A stretch of 64,000 bases of DNA from Kluyveromyces lactis. Taxonomy: Eukaryota > Ascomycota > Saccharomycetes > Saccharomycetales > Saccharomycetaceae. Positions 20,363-30,182 of this stretch are shown here, piece after piece. The DNA lies in assembly GCF_000002515.2 (NCBI RefSeq), contig NC_006039.1:1302001-1366000 (forward strand), written 5' to 3'. Position 1 is the first letter of the stretch; each line of letters opens with the position of its first letter. The notes under the pieces were generated by a model. It worked only from the letters and a program-made list of their open reading frames with translations. It did not search any database and was not told the DNA's origin. Made by a program: the position numbers and the translations under genes.

Positions 20363-22417
20363 TCACTTATTCAATTCAAAATAGACGTTTATAGTAGTGA
20401 TAATTCCATATAGGAATAAGAGTAAACAGCCAACTCTCTTGTCTAACTTCCAATTATTTAGGGGGACCACAAAAATAAATATGCCAAACGCTATGACTAT
20501 GCCGATACAATTGAAGACTAGTCCACGATTAACATCGAAATCTATGTGCCTACTCCATATTGCTGTACCTTCAGGGTATTCCCTCTGAAGAAGGACGAGC
20601 ATGCCATCTACACCAACACCAAATAGGAAATATAGTAGAGGGCTACCAAAACAGGAACCCAATGCAATCTCCAATACTCCAATTCTGGTGAATGTGACAT
20701 TAGAGACCAAATCACCAATAGAATTTCCCCACGCAAAAACTGTCAAACCAAGTATAGCTTCTGAGAGATTGAACGTCTCCGCCCAATTCGTTAAAATGTC
20801 AAGCACCAACCCAACAACAAATGATATGGAAGAAATTGAAAGAACAAATCCAAATAAAGAGATATATTTTTCCTTGACCGTTAGTTTCCATTTGAAGAAC
20901 ATCAAAAGTAAAATACAGGATACAATTAAGCCAAGAGTAAATAACCAAATGTTAAATTCACGTTGTACCAACAGAAGAGTCAAGAACGGGGAGAATGCAC
21001 ACTGACAATAGTACGCAGCTTTGAAAAAGTTACTCCCTGACATTGACGAATAGTGAAGGGGTATTATAAGAGTCAGAAAGAAAACAATTGGTGTGGTGAT
21101 GAGAATTATTGCTAGTTCGAAATTCGAAGTCGCAAAATTTGGATCAGTTAGATATCTGAACACCCTTAACTTGGACTCCCACTGATCCTCTGGTTCTGCT
21201 GAAATTCCGTTATCAAGTTGTAAGTTCAATGCAGACATGTCATCCAACATACTTGATTGTTCCGTCATCAAGCGTATATTATCTGCACTGGCTGATCTTA
21301 GTGTCTCCATCCGGTCCTTTGGTCTCAAAAGGCTCTCATCACTAATTGGGGAATTCAATTCAAGGTCTGATTTATGATATAAATGTTGCGCCTGTGGACT
21401 GAATAGGGAGGTACTTGATTTTGTTTCACTAGGGTCCTGCGGGCTGGTTTCGTTCAACGAAATATTAGGAATATTTTGAAGATGCTGGAAATTCGTTTCT
21501 GAGTTGGAACGGGGCATTGGTCTAGTATTCGGTGATCCAACATTACTAATAGCTTCATCAACCTCATGGTTGAAAATGGTGCCTTTCTCCCATAGGTCAA
21601 GAGTGTCATTGAGTTTCAAATTGGCCCACCCAGTATAGTTTTTCCGTAAATATTTTCTAATCTTCTTTCTAATCTCTTTTCTGCGATCCTGTACAGTTCT
21701 CAAAAACCGTTCCATATTTGTATCTTCATGTATTGTATGATCTGTTATAACAAGTGGTTCAATATTCTCATCAAGATTCGATGCATCTGAGTGCCTTGTT
21801 GAAATTATCAAGTATGTGGCATATACGCAGTAAGCCACACACATCAGAAAGCATTCCCAAAATGCTAGTTTCCCATCCCGTAGAAGAAAGATGTTCATCA
21901 GTATTAGGAACACGAACATGAATAAATCCCTTAGAAACTGTCGGCGATTGTAATAGATTGTATCCCAAATGTCAAGACCGTCCGGTTCGGTCCCAAAATT
22001 TAAAGGCATACTTTCAGGCGGTGTTGATAGCTTAATATTTCGTACCAACAACATCGAGCCAATGACAACTGTCAATAGAAAGAAAATGGCACCTAAAGAC
22101 TCACCAATCGCAAGTGTGGTTGTGCCCCTTTTCATGGCCTTGTATGTACTAGTGATATCAGGTATAGCATTTCCCAAGGCTAGAAGAGTCATCCCAGAAA
22201 TCCTGTCAGATATGAACAACAACTCCTGAGATATAACCGTCAAATTTGGCGTCAAGTAGTCTGAAGTGATAATCCCTAGTGCTATGAAGCATGTCAACAA
22301 ACTTAATGGCGAAAAGACATACCTGAAAACTTCGTCTGACAATTGTGCGAATCCTACAATCACTGTCAATCCCAAGTAAAAAGTCAGTACAAATAGTTTC
22401 CTTCGATACAAAGGCAT
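20363..22417 (-). CDS. YDL206W: Cation/Ca2+ exchanger family membrane protein, YDL206W-type
   Basis: A 684-residue protein of the sodium/calcium (CaCA) exchanger superfamily, orthologous to uncharacterised YDL206W (about 762 residues). Five or six hydrophobic segments form the N-terminal half. A hydrophilic loop of about 230 residues (~205-430) follows, then another hydrophobic half. The two inverted alpha repeats are visible: LALGNAIPDI...TTLAIGESLGA near 77-110 and FAWGNSIGDLVSN...GSCFGSPLL near 565-600. They carry the Asn/Asp ion-site residues typical of the family. Ion and organelle are unknown. Confidence 0.87.
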   Translation of the reverse strand: MPLYRRKLFVLTFYLGLTVIVGFAQLSDEVFRYVFSPLSLLTCFIALGIITSDYLTPNLTVISQELLFISDRISGMTLLALGNAIPDITSTYKAMKRGTTTLAIGESLGAIFFLLTVVIGSMLLVRNIKLSTPPESMPLNFGTEPDGLDIWDTIYYNRRQFLRDLFMFVFLILMNIFLLRDGKLAFWECFLMCVAYCVYATYLIISTRHSDASNLDENIEPLVITDHTIHEDTNMERFLRTVQDRRKEIRKKIRKYLRKNYTGWANLKLNDTLDLWEKGTIFNHEVDEAISNVGSPNTRPMPRSNSETNFQHLQNIPNISLNETSPQDPSETKSSTSLFSPQAQHLYHKSDLELNSPISDESLLRPKDRMETLRSASADNIRLMTEQSSMLDDMSALNLQLDNGISAEPEDQWESKLRVFRYLTDPNFATSNFELAIILITTPIVFFLTLIIPLHYSSMSGSNFFKAAYYCQCAFSPFLTLLLVQREFNIWLFTLGLIVSCILLLMFFKWKLTVKEKYISLFGFVLSISSISFVVGLVLDILTNWAETFNLSEAILGLTVFAWGNSIGDLVSNVTFTRIGVLEIALGSCFGSPLLYFLFGVGVDGMLVLLQREYPEGTAIWSRHIDFDVNRGLVFNCIGIVIAFGIFIFVVPLNNWKLDKRVGCLLLFLYGIITTINVYFELNK

Positions 22418-22913
22418 TCTTTTCGAACCTTAGAGGGAGTGTTTTCTCTCAGCCACTGAGCCCTGTCCAAATAACTACAGACTTCTCTGTATGTGTGGCT
22501 CGGCTATGGTTGGATTGAATAATGGTTAAAGGGAAGAACCAAGACCTTTTGGGGAGCAATATACCAAAAATGGGCGATGCGGCTATTCAACTTGGCGAAA
22601 AAGAGTATCCAAAAAAGTGAGATATACGCAAACAGATGAACGTACTCAGGTCAGTTAAATGTCAGTTGTGCCTTTGTCAGTGAGTCTTTTGACCTCGCCT
22701 GTTCTTTAATTCTTGCCTTGAACTCTTTTCCATTTAGCAATGATTTTCTTCTATGAAATGTTCTATTAAATAATGGTATAAATACATGTGCACAATTCTT
22801 GAAATCAACTGGAAAAGAAGATATTATCAACTGCCTCAGTTATCTTCCGGGCGGAACTGAGTTAGTCATCGTATAAGCTGGAGGATCAGCTGTTCTATTC
22901 TCAAACTTCACTT
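22418..22913. other. Exchanger-FMN1 intergenic region
   Basis: A 496-bp spacer upstream of the exchanger gene and downstream of FMN1. No gene or repeat is recognised. Confidence 0.5.
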
Positions 22914-23471
22914 TTATAAAGTATCCTTAAGTTTCCGGTATCCAGGTAATTGTAGTTTCTCTTTTGCAATTTCAATGTCGGTATGGATATCTGCAATCAA
23001 TGCGTCCTTTGTGGTGTAGTCTAACTCGGGCCTTATATACCCTAAGAAGTTGAATTTGATTTGGGCACCGTAGAAATTATCAGAAAACTTGTGGATTATG
23101 TGTAGTTCTACCGTCTTGTTTTTGTTCTGGTAGAATGGGTTCCAGCCAACAGAAAGTACCACTGGAAGAACTGCTAAATCTTCGTCATTTAGTAAGGTAC
23201 CGTTATTGTATTGGACCTCTCTGCCATCGGGTCTTTGTTCCACCTTGGTGTCACGGTCCTTTGCCATCCTTACCTTACACCATCCAAAATAAACTCCTGT
23301 GTCTAGTTGCTCCACGATTTTTGGTAAATCATCGATGGGCACGTTCGCTGTAGGAATTCCTAACTCTGCTGATCCACGACCGAAACCAGCTATTACATCG
23401 ACGAACGATGTGGTAATTGGAAAAGGAGGTTCAGGTGAATCCGGTATCGAAACGTCACAATGCCTTGTCAT
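22914..23471 (-). CDS. FMN1: Riboflavin kinase
   Basis: A 185-residue riboflavin kinase that phosphorylates riboflavin to FMN using ATP. Family motifs are GFGRGSAELGIPTANVP (~30-46), the conserved GVYFGW, SVGWNPFYQNKNKTVELHII (~119-138) and a C-terminal helix. The S. cerevisiae enzyme (YDR236C, 218 residues), as I recall it, has an extra N-terminal hydrophobic segment. This protein lacks one, because an in-frame stop lies 14 codons before the ATG. Position between PRP42 and MRPL7 matches YDR235W-YDR237W. A CACGTG box (23635-23640) lies 164 bp upstream. Confidence 0.92.
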   Translation of the reverse strand: MTRHCDVSIPDSPEPPFPITTSFVDVIAGFGRGSAELGIPTANVPIDDLPKIVEQLDTGVYFGWCKVRMAKDRDTKVEQRPDGREVQYNNGTLLNDEDLAVLPVVLSVGWNPFYQNKNKTVELHIIHKFSDNFYGAQIKFNFLGYIRPELDYTTKDALIADIHTDIEIAKEKLQLPGYRKLKDTL

Positions 23472-23850
23472 TGCTCTAGGTCTTACTGCGAGTTTTTGAT
23501 GATCCGATCGTTATTCGTTTGTATGATAACCACATGGAAGTATTCACAAGATTCAAACTACGTTTTTAAAGGTTCGAACTCTTTGAGTATAAAGACTGTT
23601 GCAAGTAAGAATAAGAAAGAAAAGGGTAAATGGGCACGTGAAAATGGGTTCATGGTTTGTTCAACAGTTGCGGAGTATTTCTAGGCAATGAGGTACGCTC
23701 TCTCTCTGGAAATATTTGAATCCTCATTATTAAAGTTTTATGAGAACATAAGGCATATACTATGCCCTGAACACATGATGAAAACGAAGATCTGAAGGTA
23801 TACATACATATATATATATATATATATTTTACTAGAGAAAACTCTAGCCG
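23472..23850. other. GLE1-FMN1 intergenic region
   Basis: A 379-bp spacer with a CACGTG box at 23635-23640 and a TA dinucleotide run at 23808-23827, just beyond the GLE1 stop. No gene is seen. Confidence 0.6.
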
Positions 23851-25485
23851 TTATGCTGCCATATCTGGGAATGATGATATTTGATTTGTATTATGCCATT
23901 CCTCGTTAATAATGCGGAGTCTTGCTGCACCAACGAATTTTTTGTCAGCAACAAGTGCAGTTAAATCAATCGAAATAACTTCAAGTAGTTTTGTTGCCTG
24001 AACGTTGTATGCTTGGAGCAATTGTGCTGCCGCAGCCTCCCACCAGTAGGCAAGAACGACGAAGTGTGTATTTGTAAGTAGATCCTTTGGAGTGTTGCCG
24101 ATTCTAGCTAGCATTCTCCATGACCAAGAGATTGGGAAAGGATGCACAAGTTTCTGAATGTACGTTTGCGGTAGAGGTAATCTTGTGATGACAGCAAACA
24201 AGGTAATCATACCACCCATCCTTTCATCATATGAAATATCTTCTTCCCATCTGTTGTCACTTTGACGTTTCCATCCCATTCTGGTTCTTCCTTCGACTGT
24301 GTCTATGCTGCACGTGTAACCGATAACAAACGGACATTTCTTGATGAGTCTCGCCAGTAAGAACTCTTTGAGTTCCGGGTATGATGCAAGAAGACTTAGC
24401 GCAAGTGTTCCTAAAGGCAAAGCGCTTTCAGGTTTCACTCTGGCCTCAGATTCTGCTTGGGAAACAATCGCCTTAGCTATAAAGTTTAGAATCCATTTAT
24501 AGGCTAATTGGTTAGCCTTCGTTTGAAGTACCAGTTCGGTAAGTTCATTGGTGATTGCATTCAATTGTGCAGTACTGTTGGTTAATTGTCCGAATTTTGG
24601 ATTAATTTTCCTCTTATGTTGTGCTAAAGTTTTCTTCAAGGTGGGATCCGCCTTCACCGGTTCAATTATTTCTGTTTTAATTGTCTGAATCATGGTTTTG
24701 TATTTAGTAAAAGTTTCTTCGATTAACTTGAAATTTGTAGATTCTTTGGACTGTTTAAGTTTATTCCTCTCCAGTTGTTCTTGTTCTTGCTTCTTTTTCA
24801 GGGCTTCTACTCTCTTCGCTTCTTCAGCTTTCTTCTCCTTTTCTGCCATTTCTTGAATCTTCCGTTTCTCTTCCTCCTTCAACTTCTTTTCCATCTCCTT
24901 TTTATGCTTCAATTCTTCTTGTCTGCGCTTCTCCGCTTCGCATTCTTTCTGGATACGTGCTTCCTCTTCCCTCTTCTTTTTATCCTTTATGCTTTTAATT
25001 AAACGTTGATTCACCTTTTCAATTGAATCAATTTCCTCATTCCACACAGATTCAAGCACCTGGTCTTGCATAGGAAAGGTGTGTTGTTCCACCTCGTCAA
25101 TCAAATCCTTCTTCTCTTGGTAATAAAGTTCTGCTTCGTCAATAAGAACAGGGCCTAAAGCTTTATTCTCGTGACCTCTCGTTGTAAGATGCGGTAGTGC
25201 ATTCCTTTCAAGAGTGATATTTAAGTTGGAAAGCATTGAAACTATTTCTGGTTCTACCACATCCTCTAAAGAAATTGTATCTCCTGAACTAAACCCTTGC
25301 TCTTCACCTTGGCCGTCATTCTTTGAAGAATGGTATAATTTCGGTAGTTTTAACTGGATCCCATCAGATGGATCGCCAATATACGTAAACTCCCCGTCTA
25401 ATTCATAGTCAGAATCACTGCTGCTGGTATTCTGACTCTGTTTCCGTTCAGCATTCTCGTACAATTCGTCAAATGAGAACCTCAT
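23851..25485 (-). CDS. GLE1: mRNA export factor Gle1
   Basis: A 544-residue protein matching Gle1 (YDL207W, 538 residues). It sits on the cytoplasmic side of the nuclear pore and, with inositol hexakisphosphate, activates the DEAD-box ATPase Dbp5 during mRNA export. The N-terminal ~140 residues are acidic. Residues ~155-265 are a long Lys/Glu coiled coil. The C-terminal ~260 residues are the conserved helical GLE1 domain (for example TRMGWKRQSDNRWEEDISY and RMGGMITLFAVITRLPLP). The start is the ATG at 25485; upstream there is only a TTG. Confidence 0.94.
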   Translation of the reverse strand: MRFSFDELYENAERKQSQNTSSSDSDYELDGEFTYIGDPSDGIQLKLPKLYHSSKNDGQGEEQGFSSGDTISLEDVVEPEIVSMLSNLNITLERNALPHLTTRGHENKALGPVLIDEAELYYQEKKDLIDEVEQHTFPMQDQVLESVWNEEIDSIEKVNQRLIKSIKDKKKREEEARIQKECEAEKRRQEELKHKKEMEKKLKEEEKRKIQEMAEKEKKAEEAKRVEALKKKQEQEQLERNKLKQSKESTNFKLIEETFTKYKTMIQTIKTEIIEPVKADPTLKKTLAQHKRKINPKFGQLTNSTAQLNAITNELTELVLQTKANQLAYKWILNFIAKAIVSQAESEARVKPESALPLGTLALSLLASYPELKEFLLARLIKKCPFVIGYTCSIDTVEGRTRMGWKRQSDNRWEEDISYDERMGGMITLFAVITRLPLPQTYIQKLVHPFPISWSWRMLARIGNTPKDLLTNTHFVVLAYWWEAAAAQLLQAYNVQATKLLEVISIDLTALVADKKFVGAARLRIINEEWHNTNQISSFPDMAA

Positions 25486-25925
25486 CTCAATTGTCCTGAT
25501 ATGTGTCAATCGCTTTCTTTACTTTATCAAATCGGTAAAAAGCTCAATTCAAGTAAACGATTCGGGGTTAAGTTCGACTGTTATTACCTAAATGGAGAAT
25601 CCAGCTACGTGTCTTTAAGTACGGGATCAAAAAAAAACGGCTGCAATGCATCAACACAAGGGCTGAAAGGTCAACACTCTCTATAATCATCAACTGAGCT
25701 CTACCTGGTTTTTAATCAAATTTCACTTTTTGTTGATTCTTGTCACGTGACGTATATTGAATTCTCTGTACTTGAAAGTTTTAAAAATTTTTCGACCTTT
25801 CGAGCTAAAGCTGTAAGATAATGATAGAGATTTGATCAGTTTCACTCGATTTAAAGCAGTATTCCTTCCCATTCGTAGGTTTATACATTCATTCGTTCGC
25901 ATCTGTGAGAAGATACCAAGTGATA
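25486..25925. other. Divergent promoter, GLE1 / MRPL7
   Basis: A 440-bp divergent spacer with a palindromic GTCACGTGAC (25742-25751), listed separately. Nothing else is recognised. Confidence 0.55.
25742..25751. promoter_or_regulatory. 10-bp palindromic E-box between GLE1 and MRPL7
   Basis: GTCACGTGAC is a perfect palindrome around CACGTG. It is 175 bp from the MRPL7 ATG and 257 bp from the GLE1 ATG. A Cbf1-type site is likely by sequence. Confidence 0.5.
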
Positions 25926-26795
25926 ATGCAAGTGGTACGTGGTTTCCACAGTAGTTCAAAGGTCTCCAAAGCTGCTTGTGCTTTGGTTAAGCCAGTGCAT
26001 CATTTGGTTAAGATCGACAAGAGCAAGCTATCCCCAAGGTTTCCTGAATTGAAATATAGTAAAAACGATATTAGATCTCCAGCATTCAAGCCTGTTGTTA
26101 CACATCAAGACCGTGTTCGTGAGCATTATTATAATACTTTACAAAGCGATTTATTATTGATAAATTATTCCCACAAAAGCCAAACGAAGCTCGGGTTGAA
26201 GCAAAGAGAATGGGACGGTTCTTCTCCATATCACATTAACAGAGAACCCAGAAAACCTAAGGGCTCAAGTGCTCAATTGCCAGATATTCATCCAGTAACG
26301 TGGAAGAACATTCCAGACATCGAGTCCGTTGTTATTAACTGTTACGTCAGAGATGCAAAAGAGAACCAATATCTACCAATTTCAGCAGCATTACAATTGC
26401 AACAAATTACCGGGTGTAAACCAAAGGCTTTGTTCTCTAGGAATGATGTTCCGGCCTGGAAGGTCAGAAGAGGTACCCAAATGGGTGCTGTCATTACATT
26501 GAAAGGTCGTCCAATGTCTCAGTTCTTATCCACTTTGACTGAAATTGTACTACCAAGAATCAGAGAATACAAAGGTATCTCCAACAAGTCAGGTAACAGA
26601 TTTGGTGGGTTATCATTTGGTATGACCAGCGATGAAGTCAGATTTTTCCCAGAGATTGATGCTAATCAAGATCTTTGGCCAGTAACTTTTGGTATGCACA
26701 TCAACATCAACACAACTGCCCAAACTGACGTACAGGCTAGAACTTTGGTCAGTGGATTCGGTTTTCCTTTCAACGGTTCGGAAAAGATCAATTAA
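25926..26795 (+). CDS. MRPL7: Mitochondrial large-subunit ribosomal protein uL5m
   Basis: A 289-residue mitochondrial ribosomal protein of the bacterial L5 family, matching MrpL7 (YDR237W, 292 residues). The first ~25 residues ([17 protein letters not shown]) form a typical basic, Ser-rich presequence. The L5 core spans ~130-285 and includes [21 protein letters not shown] and a C-terminal [13 protein letters not shown]. The start is the ATG at 25926; the upstream extension begins only at GTG. Confidence 0.94.
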   Translation: MQVVRGFHSSSKVSKAACALVKPVHHLVKIDKSKLSPRFPELKYSKNDIRSPAFKPVVTHQDRVREHYYNTLQSDLLLINYSHKSQTKLGLKQREWDGSSPYHINREPRKPKGSSAQLPDIHPVTWKNIPDIESVVINCYVRDAKENQYLPISAALQLQQITGCKPKALFSRNDVPAWKVRRGTQMGAVITLKGRPMSQFLSTLTEIVLPRIREYKGISNKSGNRFGGLSFGMTSDEVRFFPEIDANQDLWPVTFGMHININTTAQTDVQARTLVSGFGFPFNGSEKIN

Positions 26796-27011
26796 TGCTC
26801 CCAAGTAGTTTTTATCCTGTCTTTCGTCCTGTAAATAACACTCACTAATAGGATAAAAAAATTATCAGCATTATATGTATATGACTACCTTTATACAAAT
26901 GTCGACGTCTCTTAATGTACACTTATATGTAATAGATTTCAATAAGTAAAAAGTGGCATATATATTGCATTACAGGTAATTGGTGAGATCAAAGTCTTCA
27001 AATTATTAACC

Positions 27012-29927
27012 TCAAACACGATCAACACTAACGATATTCATAGTTCTTCCCATTCTGGTAATATTGTCACCATTGGTTAAAGCTAACCCTTGGGTCTTTG
27101 AACGAATACGGATTTCACCAACAATTTCTTGTGTGATTGGATCCTTCTCTATGCACAGGTTAGCCAAAGCGTCCTCGCCAAATGTAGATCTAGAATATAA
27201 GTTACAACTTAGGAATCTGGAATCATTGTCGCCGAGTGCCTCTTCAGGGGTTAGAACCTTCATATGTGTAACTTCCACCAACTTCTCTAAATAACCGCGT
27301 AAAGATGGTAATTTGGATTTGATACGAAGTTTATTTTCCCATTCAAACGCATTCCACATCTTACGGAAACTGTTATCATCGCAGATTGCTGGTTTCACAT
27401 AATCCATTGTGTCGATATGAACGTCATTCAAGATGACATAACGAGAATCTTGACCGTGACCACCATCATATATAATGTTACCGAAAATAACACCAGTATC
27501 TGCTGAGGACACCTTTGCTGTTATCGTAATTTTGTGGAACCCATGTGGAATAACGTTGGTGCTAGGTGGGTGGTCAATAATTTTTAAGTCACCAAGAGTA
27601 GCGAATTGAACATGTAGGTTTTTCAAAGTATCCTTGGTTTGGTTCACTAATAGAACATCTAACACAACATCGAATTGGTGATTAGTGATATAACACTCGG
27701 CATAAACAGGATCGCTGAAACCAGTCAATGGGACGATCTTCTTCAATTTTGAAGTGATAGAATTAGCTTGTAGTTTGGAATATGATACAGTACCGGTGGT
27801 AGCCAATTTTATATCTTCTTCGATTGAATCGACGGGGGTATTGTGCAAGCCTGCATTCTTAAATTGTCTGAAAACGATGGATTTATCGATGGCCTCGGCG
27901 TGCTTGGCTAGGTAGTTTGATCTCTTGGCAGCATTCTTCTTCAAAGTAACATTGACTCTTGATTTGTATGATTCGTTGGTAGCTTCCAAGAATGCCAAAC
28001 TCAAAAGTTCTTTCTCTGCTTGACTTTCTTCGGTAGAAATCTCGTCCATCAATACCGAAATTGCCGTCATTAGTCTTTCAGCAGAGTCCTCGTCAATCTT
28101 CTTTTCTACTAAGTTACTTTGACCTAATCTGATGATACTAACCAAAATCAACAACCCTTCGGCCTTTAGGGCGTTAGTTACAGAAGTGTTCTTGGAAATC
28201 TTTTCGAATTTCAACACCAATTTAACGATAGAGTTAGCCAACACAGAGGCAGTAAAGAAATCTCCATTTAGGACGAAACGACGTAAAGGAGGTCTTGCTT
28301 CTTTTTCCTCGTTTGAGGTGGATTTGACCTTTTCTGAGACAGATAGAGCAGATTCGGTTGCATAAGTACCATCTGGCAAAACTACCGGCCCTGTGGATAC
28401 TATTGGGGCCTTTTCAGTATCGTCTTCGTCATCATTTTGAACTCTTCTCAGTTCAGATTGAACAATTGGAACTTCACCTATACTTGAACGGATGTGCTTC
28501 CAGGTATTCTGGATTTCTGCTTCGGATTGGGCATGCTCACCTAGTACCCAAAGAGCACCACGGTAAGCCTTTGCTGACTTTACTTCATGCAATGTCTCAA
28601 TCAAAGTAGTTAAAATCTCAGATCTTAACTCAGGATACCTTTCAATGACCTGTTTTGTAAAGGAAATGACATCATTGGCACTTTCAGACGACAAGTTACC
28701 GATAAAATCTAGAAGCAATGAGACAACATTGGAGGAGACTTCAATAAATCTTATTGCCACTTTGTTAATGGATTTGATCAATAATTGCCTGTACTCCAGA
28801 GTTTTATCGTTACTGCTATCAGCAGTAGATTGTAATTCTTTCCTCAATAACTTAACTACACTGTCTACGTTTCTGGACGTAATCAATTCTAAGGAGATAT
28901 CCAAAGCCTTAGCACGGACATCCAAATCTTGTGCGTTCAAAACACGTAGAATATCCAATGTTAGATCCTCTAAAGAGCCTGGATTCTTCTCGTTTATTTC
29001 GTTGATTTTTTCTAAAACAACCAACTTGATGTTGTTATCAGATTCTTTTGTGGCCAAATCAATTAGCTTGTTAGCTACGGTCAATAAAATAGCTTCTTTA
29101 TTGGTTAGAACAGTTAAAGTAATGGCAGCTTCGTACATGACATCCGTAGAACGAGTAGAAACTAAAAGATCTTGCAACAATTCAACATACTGAGAGACCA
29201 ATCCTGGAGTTTTGATAGCATCCTTTCTAATGAAACTAATGAAGGCGTTTTGTAGCAAAGCATCCAAATTTTCAATCGAAGTTAGGTTGTCCTGTAGGTA
29301 GTTCAACGCAGCTTCACGGTCCAATTCTGCAAGACCTAGGAAAGCATTTCTCTTACAAATTGGATCAGTTTCTGCAACCAAAAAGGAATCAATCACTTCA
29401 CAAGCATCAGGAATCAAATGGTCGCTGACTTTGTAAATGGAAAGAACTGCTAAGATTGCATACTTACGAACGTATGCGTGTCTGTATTCCAAACAAGCAC
29501 GGACAGAAGGAACCATTTGCTCTAAAAGTTCTGCTTCTTTCAATTTCGTCAAGAATCTTAAGGTATTGCCCCTGATGTATTCGTTTGGATGTTGCAAATC
29601 ATGTTGGATAGCGTTGCAGACAAGAATCATTTCTTGCTTCAATTTACCTTCACGATCTAATTTTGGAACAATTTCCCAGTAAAAGTATAAAAGCTTCTTC
29701 AATTGCTTGTTCTTTGAAGGCATCACAAATCTGATGATGTGCATCAACAAATCTGGTAATGGATTACCATCTAACATGGTCACCAAGATCCTCTTCATGG
29801 TCGCGATCTTTTCAGTATCAGACCCCTTTTCCAATGCCTTTTGGAAGTCTGATACGGTATATGTGACCCCATTTGGATTGGGGTCGTACACTAACGTATA
29901 CGCAGGTTGTTCGACGCCGACTGTCAT
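27012..29927 (-). CDS. SEC26: COPI coat subunit beta-COP
   Basis: A 971-residue coatomer subunit, matching Sec26 (YDR238C, 973 residues), needed for Golgi-to-ER vesicles. The N-terminal ~500 residues are helical HEAT/armadillo-type adaptin repeats. An acidic Asp/Glu linker lies near 495-510. The C-terminal ~300 residues form the coatomer beta C-terminal/appendage region, ending in TRMGRTMNIVSVDRV. Codon bias suggests strong expression. It forms a minus-strand run with YDR239C and SNU56, as in S. cerevisiae. Confidence 0.97.
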   Translation of the reverse strand: MTVGVEQPAYTLVYDPNPNGVTYTVSDFQKALEKGSDTEKIATMKRILVTMLDGNPLPDLLMHIIRFVMPSKNKQLKKLLYFYWEIVPKLDREGKLKQEMILVCNAIQHDLQHPNEYIRGNTLRFLTKLKEAELLEQMVPSVRACLEYRHAYVRKYAILAVLSIYKVSDHLIPDACEVIDSFLVAETDPICKRNAFLGLAELDREAALNYLQDNLTSIENLDALLQNAFISFIRKDAIKTPGLVSQYVELLQDLLVSTRSTDVMYEAAITLTVLTNKEAILLTVANKLIDLATKESDNNIKLVVLEKINEINEKNPGSLEDLTLDILRVLNAQDLDVRAKALDISLELITSRNVDSVVKLLRKELQSTADSSNDKTLEYRQLLIKSINKVAIRFIEVSSNVVSLLLDFIGNLSSESANDVISFTKQVIERYPELRSEILTTLIETLHEVKSAKAYRGALWVLGEHAQSEAEIQNTWKHIRSSIGEVPIVQSELRRVQNDDEDDTEKAPIVSTGPVVLPDGTYATESALSVSEKVKSTSNEEKEARPPLRRFVLNGDFFTASVLANSIVKLVLKFEKISKNTSVTNALKAEGLLILVSIIRLGQSNLVEKKIDEDSAERLMTAISVLMDEISTEESQAEKELLSLAFLEATNESYKSRVNVTLKKNAAKRSNYLAKHAEAIDKSIVFRQFKNAGLHNTPVDSIEEDIKLATTGTVSYSKLQANSITSKLKKIVPLTGFSDPVYAECYITNHQFDVVLDVLLVNQTKDTLKNLHVQFATLGDLKIIDHPPSTNVIPHGFHKITITAKVSSADTGVIFGNIIYDGGHGQDSRYVILNDVHIDTMDYVKPAICDDNSFRKMWNAFEWENKLRIKSKLPSLRGYLEKLVEVTHMKVLTPEEALGDNDSRFLSCNLYSRSTFGEDALANLCIEKDPITQEIVGEIRIRSKTQGLALTNGDNITRMGRTMNIVSVDRV

Positions 29928-30073
29928 ACCTCAATTGACCTGTGTGTCTTGTGTAGCTTCTTTTAACTTCCTGGTTCTCGCATATGTTATTTCATAACAG
30001 AACTGTTCCAAAACAGCATGTTCTTTATTTCAGAATCTCATTTTCGTCCTGAAAATCAACATAAAACAAAGTA

Positions 30074-30080
30074 CGGGTAA
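30074..30080 (+). promoter_or_regulatory. Reb1-type site upstream of SEC26
   Basis: CGGGTAA is the core of the Reb1 general regulatory factor site. It is 147 bp upstream of the SEC26 ATG, a usual distance for nucleosome-free promoters. Confidence 0.45.
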
Positions 30081-30182
30081 CAATGAATTTGACCGGGTAT
30101 TAGAAACGTTAATATATACATTGGTACAAGATACGTATAGATCAAGATATAGATGCAGCAGTAATATTGTTTGAATGATAGT

